Shown: positions 1 to 8,719 of the stretch, piece by piece | Position numbering within the stretch: the stretch's first letter is position 1 | How the letters are laid out: every line of letters begins with the position of its first letter | Origin: DATBLE01 sp963719325 | GTDB lineage: Bacteria > Actinomycetota > Thermoleophilia > Gaiellales > Gaiellaceae | Direction: 5' to 3' | DNA: 64,000 nt | NCBI GenBank assembly: GCA_963719325.1 | Contig: CAVRBW010000002.1 | Location: forward strand, 1-64,000 | The notes under the pieces: model-generated | What the model saw: only the letters and a program-made list of their open reading frames with translations | The model's database searches: none | Told to the model about the DNA's origin: nothing | Made by a program: the position numbers and the translations under genes

Positions 1-86
1 TGCAACAGAAACGGCGTCGGCTGCGGCTCCTCGGACAGCGATTGCTGATGAACAGCGAGCACAGCACACCTGAGAGGAGACACCAG

Positions 87-653
87 ATGAGGATGACCGG
101 CACTCGCCGCTTCCTGTGGATCGCCCTGCCGGCGGCGACGCTCGTCGCCGTTGCGACCGTCTCGACGTCCGGCGCGGCACCGCTTGCCGCGCCCAAGGCT
201 TGCTCGGTCTTCACGAAGGCGATCGCGTCGACACTGATCAAGGAGCCGCCGAAAGCGATCGTCGATTCCGCGCTCGTCTGCACCTATGGCCGTTCCTCGG
301 AACGGGCCGCGACGATGAAGACGACACTGAGCTTCTCGATCGTCCGGAACGCGAGCGTGAGCGCTGCCCGGGCGGTGCAGCGCCGTGTCGAGAAGATCGC
401 GCCCTCCTCGACACCTGCCGGAATGACCGGATTCTCACGCGGCACCGTCAGCCTTCCCGGCGGAGAGGCGACCTACGTCTACTTCAAGCAGGCCGGCGGG
501 CCGATCGTTGGCGGGTACGTGTTCCTCCGCGTCGGCGTCTACACCGCTCAGCTCACGCCCGAGGTGCAGGCCAAAGCCGGCCGGGCGTTCACGGCGAACG
601 ACCTCAAGAAGGCGACGACGCAGCTGGGCGCCAACTGGGCGAAGGCCGGCTGA
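87..653 (+). CDS. small exported protein, function unknown
   Basis: Unrecognised 188-residue protein. A basic start (MRMTGTRR), a hydrophobic run (FLWIALPAATLVAVATV) and an Ala/Pro stretch form a Sec-type signal peptide, so it should act outside the membrane. The mature part has two cysteines (KACSV and LVCTY) that could form one disulfide. The ATG at 87 is preferred because GAGAGGAGA ends 7 bases upstream; the in-frame start at 42 has no ribosome site and would add a polar leader before the signal peptide. The next small exported gene starts 5 bases after the stop, so the two are probably co-transcribed. No family is recognised. Confidence 0.7.
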   Translation: MRMTGTRRFLWIALPAATLVAVATVSTSGAAPLAAPKACSVFTKAIASTLIKEPPKAIVDSALVCTYGRSSERAATMKTTLSFSIVRNASVSAARAVQRRVEKIAPSSTPAGMTGFSRGTVSLPGGEATYVYFKQAGGPIVGGYVFLRVGVYTAQLTPEVQAKAGRAFTANDLKKATTQLGANWAKAG

Positions 654-658
654 TCGGC

Positions 659-1021
659 TTGAGGCTCGTTCCTCTTCTCATTCTGGCTGCGGTGTTCGTG
701 ACTGCGGCTCAGGCTGCGACCTTCGACGCGGCCAAGTTCGCCCGAGACGCCCAGGCGGACATCACCTCGGCGAAGGCGCGGAAGGAAGGGATCTTCGGGG
801 GAAGCTGCAAGGCCCTCTCGAAGGTCCGCGTCCGCTGCACCGTCATCTCGCCGGCGTACACGGCCTACACGGGCGGCGGCCCACGGTTCCGGGTCGAGTT
901 CTGGTACGCGAAGGGACTCCTGCACCGAGCCGCGTTCACGTCGGACAACATCAGGATCGGCCGGCCGACGACCTGCCGGTATCTCACCTACGCGGGCTTC
1001 GCCCGGCACTGCGACACGTGA
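659..1021 (+). CDS. small exported protein, function unknown
   Basis: About 120 residues, unrecognised. It begins with a clean signal peptide (LRLVPLLILAAVFVTAAQA, cut probably after AQA). The mature protein has four cysteines (GSCKA, VRCTV, TTCRY, RHCDT), enough for two disulfides. The start is a TTG 5 bases after the previous stop; no ATG or GTG gives a full signal peptide, and the ribosome site is weak, which fits coupling to the upstream gene. Possibly a small cell-wall or envelope protein; no catalytic motif is seen. Confidence 0.6.
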   Translation: MRLVPLLILAAVFVTAAQAATFDAAKFARDAQADITSAKARKEGIFGGSCKALSKVRVRCTVISPAYTAYTGGGPRFRVEFWYAKGLLHRAAFTSDNIRIGRPTTCRYLTYAGFARHCDT

Positions 1022-1064
1022 GGACGGCGACGCGCACTCGGGTTGTTCGCGGTCGTGCTGGCCA

Positions 1065-1925
1065 ATGAAGACGAGCAAGCTCTTGATCGTCCTACTGGCG
1101 GCGACCGGTGCGGTATTGCATTCCGGGCCGGCGGCCGCGTCCCAGCTGATCGGCGTGAACGCTAGCAATGTGAAGCTCAGCGCCGACGCCTCGGGTCGGG
1201 CGCTGGTCAGCTTCCGCAGCGGCGGTTCCACTCACCGCGTGCTCGCGTGGGGCGCGGTGGACGCACGGTCGCCGTCCCCCTCGGTGCCCCAGGTGGCGTT
1301 CAGGCTCGACCTGCGCGGCGGCTCGGTGCGCAACTCCTGCACGCCGGTTCAGCTTCCGCTCGCATGGTTCGTCTCCGCGTGCCGTGCCGCCGACGGCTCG
1401 TACTGGGGCCTGCAGAGCTGGCAGCGGCTGCTTCCAAACGGTGGCGCCTCGCCGACGAGCCGGCAGGCCGTCCGTGAGCTGCGCCTGTCCCACTGGACCG
1501 GGGAGACCGCGGAGCTCACCGTCCGCTTCGGCTGGTCCTACCGTCGCATCCTGCAGCTGTACGGCGTCTACCGGTACCGGGGTGAGCCTGTCTTCGGCTA
1601 TCGCGTCGCGAATGGTCAGCCGCTCGACGGCTACGGACGCAACATCTACGTCGACGCGCTCGACTCGGATCTCGGCGCAGGCTGGAGGCGGGTGAACAGC
1701 TTCCTCGCCCACGCGCCGCTCGGCGGGTTCTGTTCCGGCTTCTACCCCCACGGCGGCCACACCGGTGTCGGTCGCCTCCGAGCGACCGTCATCGGCCCCG
1801 GGGTGACACCGGACGTGATGTGGCAGGGAGATCCGCCCGCGAGCTACAGCGACACGGCAGATCGTGCCGCCGATGCGGACCTCGCCTCACTCCTCCAGGG
1901 CGACCCGATCTGCAGGCCGAACTGA
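1065..1925 (+). CDS. exported protein of 286 residues, function unknown
   Basis: An N-terminal signal peptide (MKTSKLLIVLLAATGAVLH) is followed by a 260-residue Trp/Tyr-rich, probably beta-rich domain. Four cysteines are spread over the mature part (NSCTP, SACRA, GFCSG, ICRPN), suggesting two disulfides. It is the third in a row of exported proteins, 43 bases after the previous stop. No enzyme motif or named domain is recognised; conservation of the Cys spacing in homologues would be the first clue to a family. Confidence 0.65.
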   Translation: MKTSKLLIVLLAATGAVLHSGPAAASQLIGVNASNVKLSADASGRALVSFRSGGSTHRVLAWGAVDARSPSPSVPQVAFRLDLRGGSVRNSCTPVQLPLAWFVSACRAADGSYWGLQSWQRLLPNGGASPTSRQAVRELRLSHWTGETAELTVRFGWSYRRILQLYGVYRYRGEPVFGYRVANGQPLDGYGRNIYVDALDSDLGAGWRRVNSFLAHAPLGGFCSGFYPHGGHTGVGRLRATVIGPGVTPDVMWQGDPPASYSDTADRAADADLASLLQGDPICRPN

Positions 1926-1932
1926 GCGCATG

Positions 1933-1994
1933 GGAATGACGCACACCAACGAAAGGCGGCGGACAGGAATGACGCACACCACGAAAGGCAAGGA
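1933..1994 (+). repeat. short direct repeat upstream of the NHL gene
   Basis: The sequence ggaatgacgcacacca followed by cgaaaggc occurs twice, starting at 1933 and 1967, 34 bases apart, with a one-base difference in the middle. Each copy carries an ATG in the same reading frame, so the duplication offers two alternative starts for the broken gene downstream. Confidence 0.6.
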
Positions 1995-3671
1995 TCGGCA
2001 GGGGCTTTTCTCGCGTACGACCGTCGATTTGCGTTCTGGCACTGATCGTGCTTGCGGGCGCGGTGGCGGTGCCGAGCGCGGTGGGCATCTCGGGGAGCAA
2101 CACGATCACGACGCTCGCCGGTACCGGGACGGCCGGCTTCTCGGGCGACGGCGGCCAGGCCACCTCCGCCCAGCTGAGCGCCCCGTTCGGTGTCGCGGTC
2201 GACGGGCAGGGCAACCTGTACATCGCCGACTAGGGCAACCAGCCGGATCCGGAAGGTGAGCGGCGGCGTGATCACGACCGTGGCCGGCACCGGAACAGCC
2301 GGCTTCTCGGGCGACGGCGGCCAGGCCACCTCCGCCCAGCTGAGCTGCCCGACCGGTGTCGCGGTCGACGCGCAGGGCAACCTGTACATCGTCGACTACG
2401 GCAACCAGCGGATCCGGAAGGTGAGCGGCGGGTGATCACGACCGTGGCCGGCACCGGAACGAAGGGCTTCTCGGGCGACGGCGGCCAGGCCACCTCCGCC
2501 CAGCTGAACGACCCGTCCGGTGTCGCAGTCGACGGGCAGGGCAACCTGTACATCGCCGACTACGTCCAACAAGCGAGTCCGGAAGGTGAGCGGCGGCGTG
2601 ATCACGACCGTGGCCGGCACCGGCACGAAGGGCTTCTCGGGCGACGGCGGCCAGGCGACCTCGGCCCAGCTGAACGACCCGAAAGGTGTCGCAGTCGACG
2701 GGCAAGGCAACCTGTACATCGCCGACCGGTCAACCAGCGGATCCGGAAGGTGAGCGGCGGCGTGATCACGACCGTGGCCGGCACCGGCACCGCCGGCTCC
2801 GCGGGCGACGGCGGCCAGGCGACCTCGGCCCAGCTGAACTACCCGTCCGGTGTTGCAGTCGACGCGCAGGGCAACCTGTACATCGTCGACTACATCAACC
2901 AGCGGATCCGGAAGGTGAGCGGCGGCGTGATCACGACCGTGGCCGGCACCGGCACGCGGGCTTCTCGGGCGACGGCGGCCAGGCCACCTCGGCCCAGCTG
3001 AGCGACCCGTACGGTGTCGTAGTCGACGGGCAAGGCAACCTGTACATCGCCGACTACAGTCCAACGAGCGCGTGCGGAAGGTGGAGAACAGGCCGCCGAC
3101 GGCGTCGTTCACGGCCAGCCCGACCAGCGGGAAGGCGCCCCTGAGCGTCGATCTCGACGGCTCCGCTTCGTCCGATCCGGACGGTCAGGTGGCCGCCTAC
3201 GCCTGGGCGTTCGGCGACGGCGGAACGGCGACCGGGACATCGGCGAGCCACACATACGCAGCGGCAGGGACCTACACCGCCAAACTGACGGTCACCGACG
3301 ACGGCGGCGCGACCGCCTCCACGACGCGCACGATCACAGTCAGCAGGCGGGCATCGCCTCCACCCGCACCAAGGCCGACCCTGTCGGCGAGCAAACCGAC
3401 GATCGGGAAAGCGGCAGCCGGCAAGGCGTTCACGGTCTCGTTCGCGGTCCGAAACGCCAAGACCGGCAAGGGCGTCCTGGGAACGTTGTCCTGCTCGGCC
3501 AAACTGGCCGGCAAGCCGCTGGCGACGTCTCACCGCTCGAACACAGCGAGTCGGGCGAGCTGCACCTGGCAGCTGCCCAGATCGACCAGAGGCAAGCAGT
3601 TCACCGGCACGATCGCGAAGACCTACCAGGGTGCGAAGGTCAGCCGCACCTTCACGGTCAAGATCACTTGA
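1969..3671 (+). pseudogene. NHL-repeat/PKD surface protein gene with multiple frame lesions
   Basis: Translated across frames this encodes a signal-peptide-like stretch (CVLALIVLAGAVAVPSAVG), six copies of a 55-residue NHL beta-propeller unit (core GDGGQATSAQL, then GVAVDGQGNLYIAD, then NQRIRKVSGG), and a C-terminal PKD domain (GSASSDPDGQVAAYAWAFGD) with an Ig-like tail. In family terms it would be a secreted or surface beta-propeller. The frame is broken repeatedly: TAG at 2231 plus one extra base near 2243, one base lost near 2430, one gained near 2565, one lost near 2728, one lost near 2955, one gained near 3062, and probably one shift near 2000 between the ATG frame and the signal peptide. 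In-frame units would be 165 bp apart; observed spacings are 166, 164, 166, 164 and 165. The changes sit in short G or C runs and sum to about zero, so either sequence or assembly errors in a repeat or recent decay is possible. Confidence 0.75.
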
Positions 3672-3678
3672 CCGACCG

Positions 3679-4680
3679 CTAGTACCCCAGCAGCCGCACT
3701 TCCTCGCGCCGCTCGCGGGCGAAGAAGTGGACCCCGTCGACGAATCGAACCCAGTTGCAGCGCGTGCACATGACGATCGAGTGCGTCCGCGCGCTGTCCG
3801 CGAGGAAGCGCACGCCGCGGAGCAGATCTCCGTTGGAGACGCCCGTTGCCGCGACGATCACCTCGCCGGAGACCAGATCTTCGGTGTTGAAGACCTGCTC
3901 GACGTCCTCGACTCCGTACTCGGTGGCAGCCTCGATCTCGCGGCGGGAGGTCGGCCACAGCTGAGCCTGCAACTCGCCGCCGAGGCAGCGGAGCGCTCCG
4001 GCGGTCAGCACCGCCTGGCGCGTCCCCCCGATCCCGATTGCGAGATGGTCGTTCGTACCGCGGATCGCCGCGGAGATCGCCGCGGTCACGGTTCCGTCCT
4101 GGATCAGCTTGATCCGCGCGCCGGCGTCCCGGATCTCCTCGATCAGGTCGTGGTGCCGCGGCCGGTCGAGCACGATCGTGGTCACGTCGCCGGCGTTGCG
4201 GCCGAATGCATCCGCGATCGCCCGGACGTTCTCGCCCACGGGGCGAAGCAAGCTGATCTTTCCGCGCGCACGCGGGCCTACCGCGATCGTGCGCATGTAC
4301 ATGTCGGGCAGCTTCCGCAATTGCCCGGGCTCGCCGACGACGATCATCGAGATCGCTCCGTTCCCGCCGCGTGCGACCACCCCGCGGCCTTCCAGCGGGT
4401 CGAGCGCGAGATCGACCTCCTCCCCGCCCGCCCCCACCGTGCCGCCGAGCGTCGGCCCGGCCTCGGCGTCGCCCGCGCCGATCACGATCTGGCCGGTGAT
4501 CGGGAGAAGGTTGAGCGCATGCTCGATGCCGGAGAAGGCCGCCTCCTCGGCGCTCTCCTGATCCGCCCGGCCGAGCCAGCGGGCGCCGGCGAGTGCGGCC
4601 CGCTCGGTCGCGCGCAGGTAGGTCACGCAGAGGCACGGCCGGCTCTCTCGTTCCGAGTCCACGGCTCCGTCGTTCGGCAT
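3679..4680 (-). CDS. glpX: class II fructose-1,6-bisphosphatase GlpX
   Basis: Hydrolyses fructose 1,6-bisphosphate to fructose 6-phosphate in gluconeogenesis. The 333 residues match GlpX end to end: N-terminal helix with LRATERAALAGARWLGRADQ, metal/phosphate region with GTVGAGGEEVDLALDPLEGR, then a substrate segment containing KLPDMYMRTIAVGP and a central GIGGTRQAVLTAGALRCLGG. It lacks the lithium-sensitive class I FBPase motifs. Its ATG shares one base with the TGA of the upstream cDPG-synthetase/2PG-kinase gene (TGATG), so translation is probably coupled. It is convergent with the broken NHL gene, 7 bases away. Placement beside 2-phosphoglycerate chemistry supports a gluconeogenic or compatible-solute context. 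Confidence 0.93.
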   Translation of the reverse strand: MPNDGAVDSERESRPCLCVTYLRATERAALAGARWLGRADQESAEEAAFSGIEHALNLLPITGQIVIGAGDAEAGPTLGGTVGAGGEEVDLALDPLEGRGVVARGGNGAISMIVVGEPGQLRKLPDMYMRTIAVGPRARGKISLLRPVGENVRAIADAFGRNAGDVTTIVLDRPRHHDLIEEIRDAGARIKLIQDGTVTAAISAAIRGTNDHLAIGIGGTRQAVLTAGALRCLGGELQAQLWPTSRREIEAATEYGVEDVEQVFNTEDLVSGEVIVAATGVSNGDLLRGVRFLADSARTHSIVMCTRCNWVRFVDGVHFFARERREEVRLLGY

Positions 4681-6767
4681 CAGACGTGCGCGTACCGTTC
4701 GGCGCCGCTCAGGACGAGCTCCATGACGGTGCCGATCGTCAGCTCGATGCTCGCGTTCTCGACCACCGGCACGCCGGCGCTTCGGGCGCGCTCGACGATG
4801 AAGTCCTGCAGCAGCCTGATGTCGCCAAGAGAGTCCAAGTATTTCTGAACCGGCCGCATTCCGTCCGAGCGGGCGTCCCGCACCCAGAAATGCGACTCGT
4901 GCAACTCGGTGTCCTCGATCGCGAGCACGCAGTGCATCACCAGAGCGCCCTCGATCGGCGGAAGCATCCCGGGGACGAGATGGACGCCTTCGAGGACGAC
5001 CGACCAGCCTTCCTGCAGCGCGCGTTCGATCACTGCGCGAACGCCGATCAGCACGTTCCGGGTCTGCTCGACGAAGCCGTCGGCGATCTCGCCGAGATCG
5101 CCTTCGTAGGGGACCTCGAAGCTCGAGTAGTGAATCGAGGGCATGAACTCGCGCGAGAGGAAGGCACGCATCGTCTGCCTGACGAAGTCCGTCGAGGTGA
5201 CCCGGGTGATCCCGAGCCGGTAGGCCACCTCCGTCGCCACCGTGGACTTGCCGGTCCCGGTCGCTCCCCCGATCAGGAGGATGATCGGCAGGTCGAGCTC
5301 CCGTAACAACTCATACCGCCGCAGCCGCCGGACGACCTGCGCCCCTTCGTTCTCGCCCAGAACCTCGTGCGCCAGCTGCTCGAGGCGATCGAGGTCGACG
5401 CTCTCCTGTCTGCGCGCGACGAGATCGGTCTGGACTCGCTGGGCCAGGTCGTAGGCGCGGACGGCGGTGACCCCGGCGGCCATGAGCGCCCGGGCCATCA
5501 GCCCCCGCGAGTACGGGAGGCCTCCGGAACCGCCGAGCGGAAGAGGGTCGTGGTGTCGCGGCTCGGTCATCGCGGGAGATTTTCGCGCGACTTGCTCACC
5601 GGTTGCCAGCTCGGCGAGCTCGAGCAGTGCGTCGTCCAGGCCGGGAGCGACGACGTCGTTGCGGGCGAGCACCACATCGACACCGCGTGAGACGGCGGTC
5701 TCGGCGACGAGGTCGATCGCGGCCGCCTTCAGCTCGACCACGTAGACGTCGACGTCGAGGCGCTCGAGATCGCGCCGTAGCCGCTCGCGATCGGCAAGGT
5801 TCTGTGAGGCGAGCACCACCCCCTCGAGATGATCGACGCGGGCGGGTCCGGTCGTGAACACCGCCGCCCGGCGCCCCCCGAGCGGCTCGAGCGGCTGCAG
5901 ACGCAGGTCGAAGCGGATCACGCGCCGGCCGAGTGCTGCGGCCGCGGTGGCCACGCCGTCGTCCATCGTGAGGACCAGGTCGCTGATCAGAGCCCGGTAC
6001 GGGTTGAGCCCGGACTCGAGATCGTGCGCGACGAGCACGCGAGCCTGGACGGCCACGGGCGGGATCGCCGCCCCGCTGCCGTCGAAGAGGACCAAGTCGG
6101 GCGAACGTGCGGCGGCCACCCGGGCACCCTCGAGCACGTTGGAGACGAAGGTCGCCCCGGCGAGTCCGCCCGCGCAGCGCCGGCAGCCGACCGTCGGAAC
6201 GCCGGCCAGGGCGGCGATCTCGAGGTGATCCGAGGCCGCATGCCGCCCTGCACGCGAGCGGGCAAGAAGGTCGTCCACCGTCGGTGGCACCTCGACGACC
6301 TCCGGTTCGGGCGGACCCCCACGTCCCATCGCGACGACGACCACGTCCCGGTCCCGCGCGAGAACGCGGGCGACATGCGTGGTGACGGCGGTCTTGCCCA
6401 CCCGCTTCCCGGTCCCGATCACGGCCAGCGCGGGAAGCGGATAGGGCTCGAACGCCGGTGGCTCGAACCGGAAGTCGGCTCCGACGTACGGCAGGCCTGC
6501 GGCGAGCACCCTGCTGGCGAGGAGCAGTCGCTCGCGCGGTCCGAGCACCGGCTCGTCGGACAGGTCGACGACGAGCTCGGGATCGTGCTCGGCGATCGCA
6601 CCCTCCACGCTTCCTGCGAGCGTCACGCCGTACCCGTCGCCCCCGCGAAGCTTCTCGGTCCCGCCGACGAGCACCGCGGCGACGAAGTCGTACGGCAATG
6701 CCGCGAGCGCATCTCGAACGACAGGCGGATAGTGCTCCCCGTCGATGATCGCGATGGCGCGGCTCAG
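4680..6767 (-). CDS. fused cyclic 2,3-diphosphoglycerate synthetase / 2-phosphoglycerate kinase
   Basis: A continuous frame of about 695 residues joins two enzymes known as separate proteins in methanogens. Residues 1-399 resemble cDPG synthetase: AIIDGEHYPPVV at the start and a P-loop GTGKRVGKTA near 118-127. Residues 400-695 are a 2-phosphoglycerate kinase: an ATP-cone-like domain (PYSRGLMARALM), then P-loop GGATGTGKST at 500-509, RVTSTDFVRQTMRAFL and FMPSIHYSS. Together they would turn 2-phosphoglycerate into 2,3-bisphosphoglycerate and then cyclic 2,3-diphosphoglycerate, a phosphate-rich solute. The start is uncertain: CTG at 6767 overlaps the upstream stop (CTGA), and the frame stays open to 7055 inside the upstream gene without homology. 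Met400 (5570) could be a second start but has no ribosome site and no stop precedes it. The family assignment comes from motif recall, not a search. Confidence 0.78.
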   Translation of the reverse strand: MSRAIAIIDGEHYPPVVRDALAALPYDFVAAVLVGGTEKLRGGDGYGVTLAGSVEGAIAEHDPELVVDLSDEPVLGPRERLLLASRVLAAGLPYVGADFRFEPPAFEPYPLPALAVIGTGKRVGKTAVTTHVARVLARDRDVVVVAMGRGGPPEPEVVEVPPTVDDLLARSRAGRHAASDHLEIAALAGVPTVGCRRCAGGLAGATFVSNVLEGARVAAARSPDLVLFDGSGAAIPPVAVQARVLVAHDLESGLNPYRALISDLVLTMDDGVATAAAALGRRVIRFDLRLQPLEPLGGRRAAVFTTGPARVDHLEGVVLASQNLADRERLRRDLERLDVDVYVVELKAAAIDLVAETAVSRGVDVVLARNDVVAPGLDDALLELAELATGEQVARKSPAMTEPRHHDPLPLGGSGGLPYSRGLMARALMAAGVTAVRAYDLAQRVQTDLVARRQESVDLDRLEQLAHEVLGENEGAQVVRRLRRYELLRELDLPIILLIGGATGTGKSTVATEVAYRLGITRVTSTDFVRQTMRAFLSREFMPSIHYSSFEVPYEGDLGEIADGFVEQTRNVLIGVRAVIERALQEGWSVVLEGVHLVPGMLPPIEGALVMHCVLAIEDTELHESHFWVRDARSDGMRPVQKYLDSLGDIRLLQDFIVERARSAGVPVVENASIELTIGTVMELVLSGAERYAHV

Positions 6768-7564
6768 CTTCGCGACGAGAGCTCTCCCTCGATCCGGGCG
6801 GTGTACTTCTCGAACTCGAGCGTCTCGGTCGAGAACTGGATGATCCGTTCCTGACCGTGGAAGGGATAGCGGCGCCAGACCGAGACGTGCGCGCCCTCGA
6901 CCTCGATCACGTTGTAGCAGGGGCGGGTGTTCCCTCTCAGGCGGAGCGACGAGACAGTTCCCGCGTTGAGGATGAACATGTTCTCGAGCCGCCAGGCGTA
7001 CGGGACGTGCTTGTGCCCGGAGAGGACGATCTGGACGCGCGCTCGCTGCAGGCACTCGAGTGCGTCGCCGGCGTCGTAGACGACGTTTCGCTCCCGGCCG
7101 GTGCCGGGCACGGGAAGCAGGTGGTGGTGGAGGACGAAGATCCGCAGGTCTGATTCGTCGTCGAACTGCTCCTCGATCCAGCCGTACCGCCCGCGGCCGA
7201 TCTGTCCGTGGTCGAGGTCCGGCTCGGTCGAGTCGACGGCGACGACGGTCACGCCTCCGATCCGCAGCACGGAGCTGCGTTCACCAAAGAATTCCTCGAA
7301 ATGCACGTAACCGACGTTGCGCGCGTCGTGGTTTCCGGGGATAACCACCAGTGAGTTGCACTGGAGCCGGTCGAGGTACTCCCTTGCCTGGACGAACTCG
7401 GGCTTGAAGCCGAAGGTGGTGAGATCCCCCGAGCAGACGACCAGGTCGGGCGCGAGGTCGTTCACCTCCGAGATCGCGCGCTCCATCAGGTTGGGCACGA
7501 AATACGGCCCGCCGCAATGGATGTCGGAGATGTGGGCGATCGTGAAATGGTTGCCGGCGGCCAT
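6764..7564 (-). CDS. calcineurin-like metallophosphoesterase
   Basis: A 266-residue two-metal phosphoesterase. All signature blocks are present in order: HISDIHCGG near residue 10, VVCSGDLT, PGNHDARN, VLHHHLLPV and SGHKHVPYA, as in the Icc/CpdA class of cyclic phosphodiesterases. The C-terminal part (RPCYNVIEVEGAHVSVWRR) is typical of this group. It is the first gene of a coupled cluster with the cDPG-synthetase/2PG-kinase fusion and GlpX. From that context, hydrolysis of a cyclic phosphate such as cyclic 2,3-diphosphoglycerate is an attractive but untested role; cAMP or a general phosphodiester are alternatives. ATG at 7564; divergent from the gene at 7615. Confidence 0.85.
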   Translation of the reverse strand: MAAGNHFTIAHISDIHCGGPYFVPNLMERAISEVNDLAPDLVVCSGDLTTFGFKPEFVQAREYLDRLQCNSLVVIPGNHDARNVGYVHFEEFFGERSSVLRIGGVTVVAVDSTEPDLDHGQIGRGRYGWIEEQFDDESDLRIFVLHHHLLPVPGTGRERNVVYDAGDALECLQRARVQIVLSGHKHVPYAWRLENMFILNAGTVSSLRLRGNTRPCYNVIEVEGAHVSVWRRYPFHGQERIIQFSTETLEFEKYTARIEGELSSRS

Positions 7565-7614
7565 CTCCGGAAGTCTAGGTTGGCCGGCACCGCCCGGGGC
7601 GAGGGCGGACTAGG

Positions 7615-8013
7615 GTGTCCGGACCGGGCAGTATCCTGACTGCGTTGAAGTCGGACGCACCTGATTTCCAGGTATATCGCGGCTCCGAGCCACCGCAGTT
7701 TGCGAACGACGCCGAACTGGAGTGCGCGAAGGTTCTCGACTATTACGGCGTCCCCTGGCTCTACGAGCCGCACACGTTCGTACTGGAAGAGGACGAAGAC
7801 GGCCGCGTGCTGGAGGCGTTCTCGCCCGACTTCTACCTGCCGGAGCAGAACCTCTACCTGGAGATCACGGTGATGAAGCAGTCGCTCGTGACCAGGAAGA
7901 ACCGCAAGCTCCGGAAGCTCCACGAGCGGTATCCCGAGGTGAACATCAAGCTCTTCTACAAACGCGACATCGAGCGGCTGGGTCAGCGATACGGACTGAA
8001 GCTCGCCTCCTGA
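7615..8013 (+). CDS. putative PD-(D/E)XK-fold protein
   Basis: 132 residues, GTG start. The centre (VLDYYGVPWLYEPHTF, then FSPDFYLPEQNLYLEIT) has the layout of a PD-(D/E)XK nuclease core: an early Glu, then PD, then E-X-T in place of E-X-K, followed by a Lys/Arg-rich helix (RKNRKLRKLHERYP). The missing catalytic Lys may be supplied from VMK just downstream or may mean lost activity. It abuts hpt with a short spacer and is divergent from the phosphoesterase gene; a -10-like TATCCT lies at 7633 inside its start region, so a later start is possible. Function unknown. Confidence 0.6.
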   Translation: MSGPGSILTALKSDAPDFQVYRGSEPPQFANDAELECAKVLDYYGVPWLYEPHTFVLEEDEDGRVLEAFSPDFYLPEQNLYLEITVMKQSLVTRKNRKLRKLHERYPEVNIKLFYKRDIERLGQRYGLKLAS

Positions 8014-8072
8014 TCGGCAGCAGCCCTGCAGGTTCGCCCAATCGTGAGCCGGTCGACGGACGGGTCGGCGAG

Positions 8073-8588
8073 GTGTACCTGTCCGCAACGGAGATCGCGG
8101 CCCGCGTTTCCGAGCTCGGCGCCGACATCGCCGCCGACTACGCGGGGCGCGAGCCTCTCCTCGTCGCGTCGCTGAAGGCGAGCTTCGTCTTCCTCGCCGA
8201 CCTGACGCGAGCGCTCCCGATCGTGCACCAGGTCGACTTCGTCGAGCTCGCCGGCTATGCCTCCGACCAGACGGGCGGGACGCCGGCAATCAGGTTCCTG
8301 AAGGATCTCAACGCGCCGATCGCGGGTCGCGACGTCGTCATCGTCGAGGACGTGATCGACACCGGCCTGACGCTGCACTATCTCGTCCGCAGCTTCCGGC
8401 TCAGAGAACCGCGCTCGCTGGCCGCAGTCACGCTGCTCGACCGCCCGTACCGAAGGCTCGTGGAGGACTTGCCGGTGCGCTACGTCGGATTCACCGTTCC
8501 CGACGAGTTCTTCGTCGGCTACGGCTTCGACGTCGACGAGCGCTACCGCAACCTGCCCGACCTGCACGTCCTCCGAGACAAGCCCTGA
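8073..8588 (+). CDS. hpt: hypoxanthine phosphoribosyltransferase
   Basis: Purine salvage enzyme converting hypoxanthine or guanine plus PRPP to IMP or GMP. The 171 residues carry the PRPP-binding signature VIVEDVIDTGLTL, the LKASFVFLADL region, and the C-terminal IPDEF-like VPDEFFVGYGFDVDERYRNL block found in bacterial HPRTs. The GTG at 8073 gives the usual length; a CTG at 8010 overlapping the upstream stop would add 21 residues and cannot be excluded. It is probably co-transcribed with the 7615 gene and is followed by a palindromic intergenic element. Confidence 0.9.
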   Translation: MYLSATEIAARVSELGADIAADYAGREPLLVASLKASFVFLADLTRALPIVHQVDFVELAGYASDQTGGTPAIRFLKDLNAPIAGRDVVIVEDVIDTGLTLHYLVRSFRLREPRSLAAVTLLDRPYRRLVEDLPVRYVGFTVPDEFFVGYGFDVDERYRNLPDLHVLRDKP

Positions 8589-8602
8589 GGAGGAGGTTCG
8601 CC

Positions 8603-8699
8603 GCCGCGCCCGACATGTGCGGGCGCGGCAAACAGCGGTGTCTCGGGTGCGAGGAGTTAGGGAGGGGGCACACGGGGGGAACCGGCTGTTCCCCCCGTG
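8603..8699 (+). repeat. bipartite palindromic intergenic element, copy A
   Basis: Two palindromes between the converging hpt and M23 genes. The first (8603-8629) is GCCGCGCCCG, a 7-base loop with CATGT, then CGGGCGCGGC. The second (8671-8699) is a perfect 12-bp stem (CACGGGGGGAAC / GTTCCCCCCGTG) with a 5-base loop, preceded by GGGAGGGGGCA. The same two-part layout recurs at 13204, 24367, 25194-25493 and 27600. Confidence 0.85.
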
Positions 8700-8719
8700 A
8701 AGCGAGCGGAGCAAGCGTC

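Noticed and set aside
1..48. Possible C-terminal end of an upstream gene (frame 1, ending in TGA at 46)
   Set aside because: Only 15 codons are visible and nothing in them identifies a gene.
2105..3060. CRISPR-like array in the region of regular 165-bp repeats
   Set aside because: The repeats are coding (NHL units), far too long and without unique spacers.
6768..7055. N-terminal extension of the cDPG-synthetase/2PG-kinase frame
   Set aside because: It lies inside the phosphoesterase gene, is Arg/Pro-rich and lacks any similarity; the enzyme part begins at AIIDGEHYPP.
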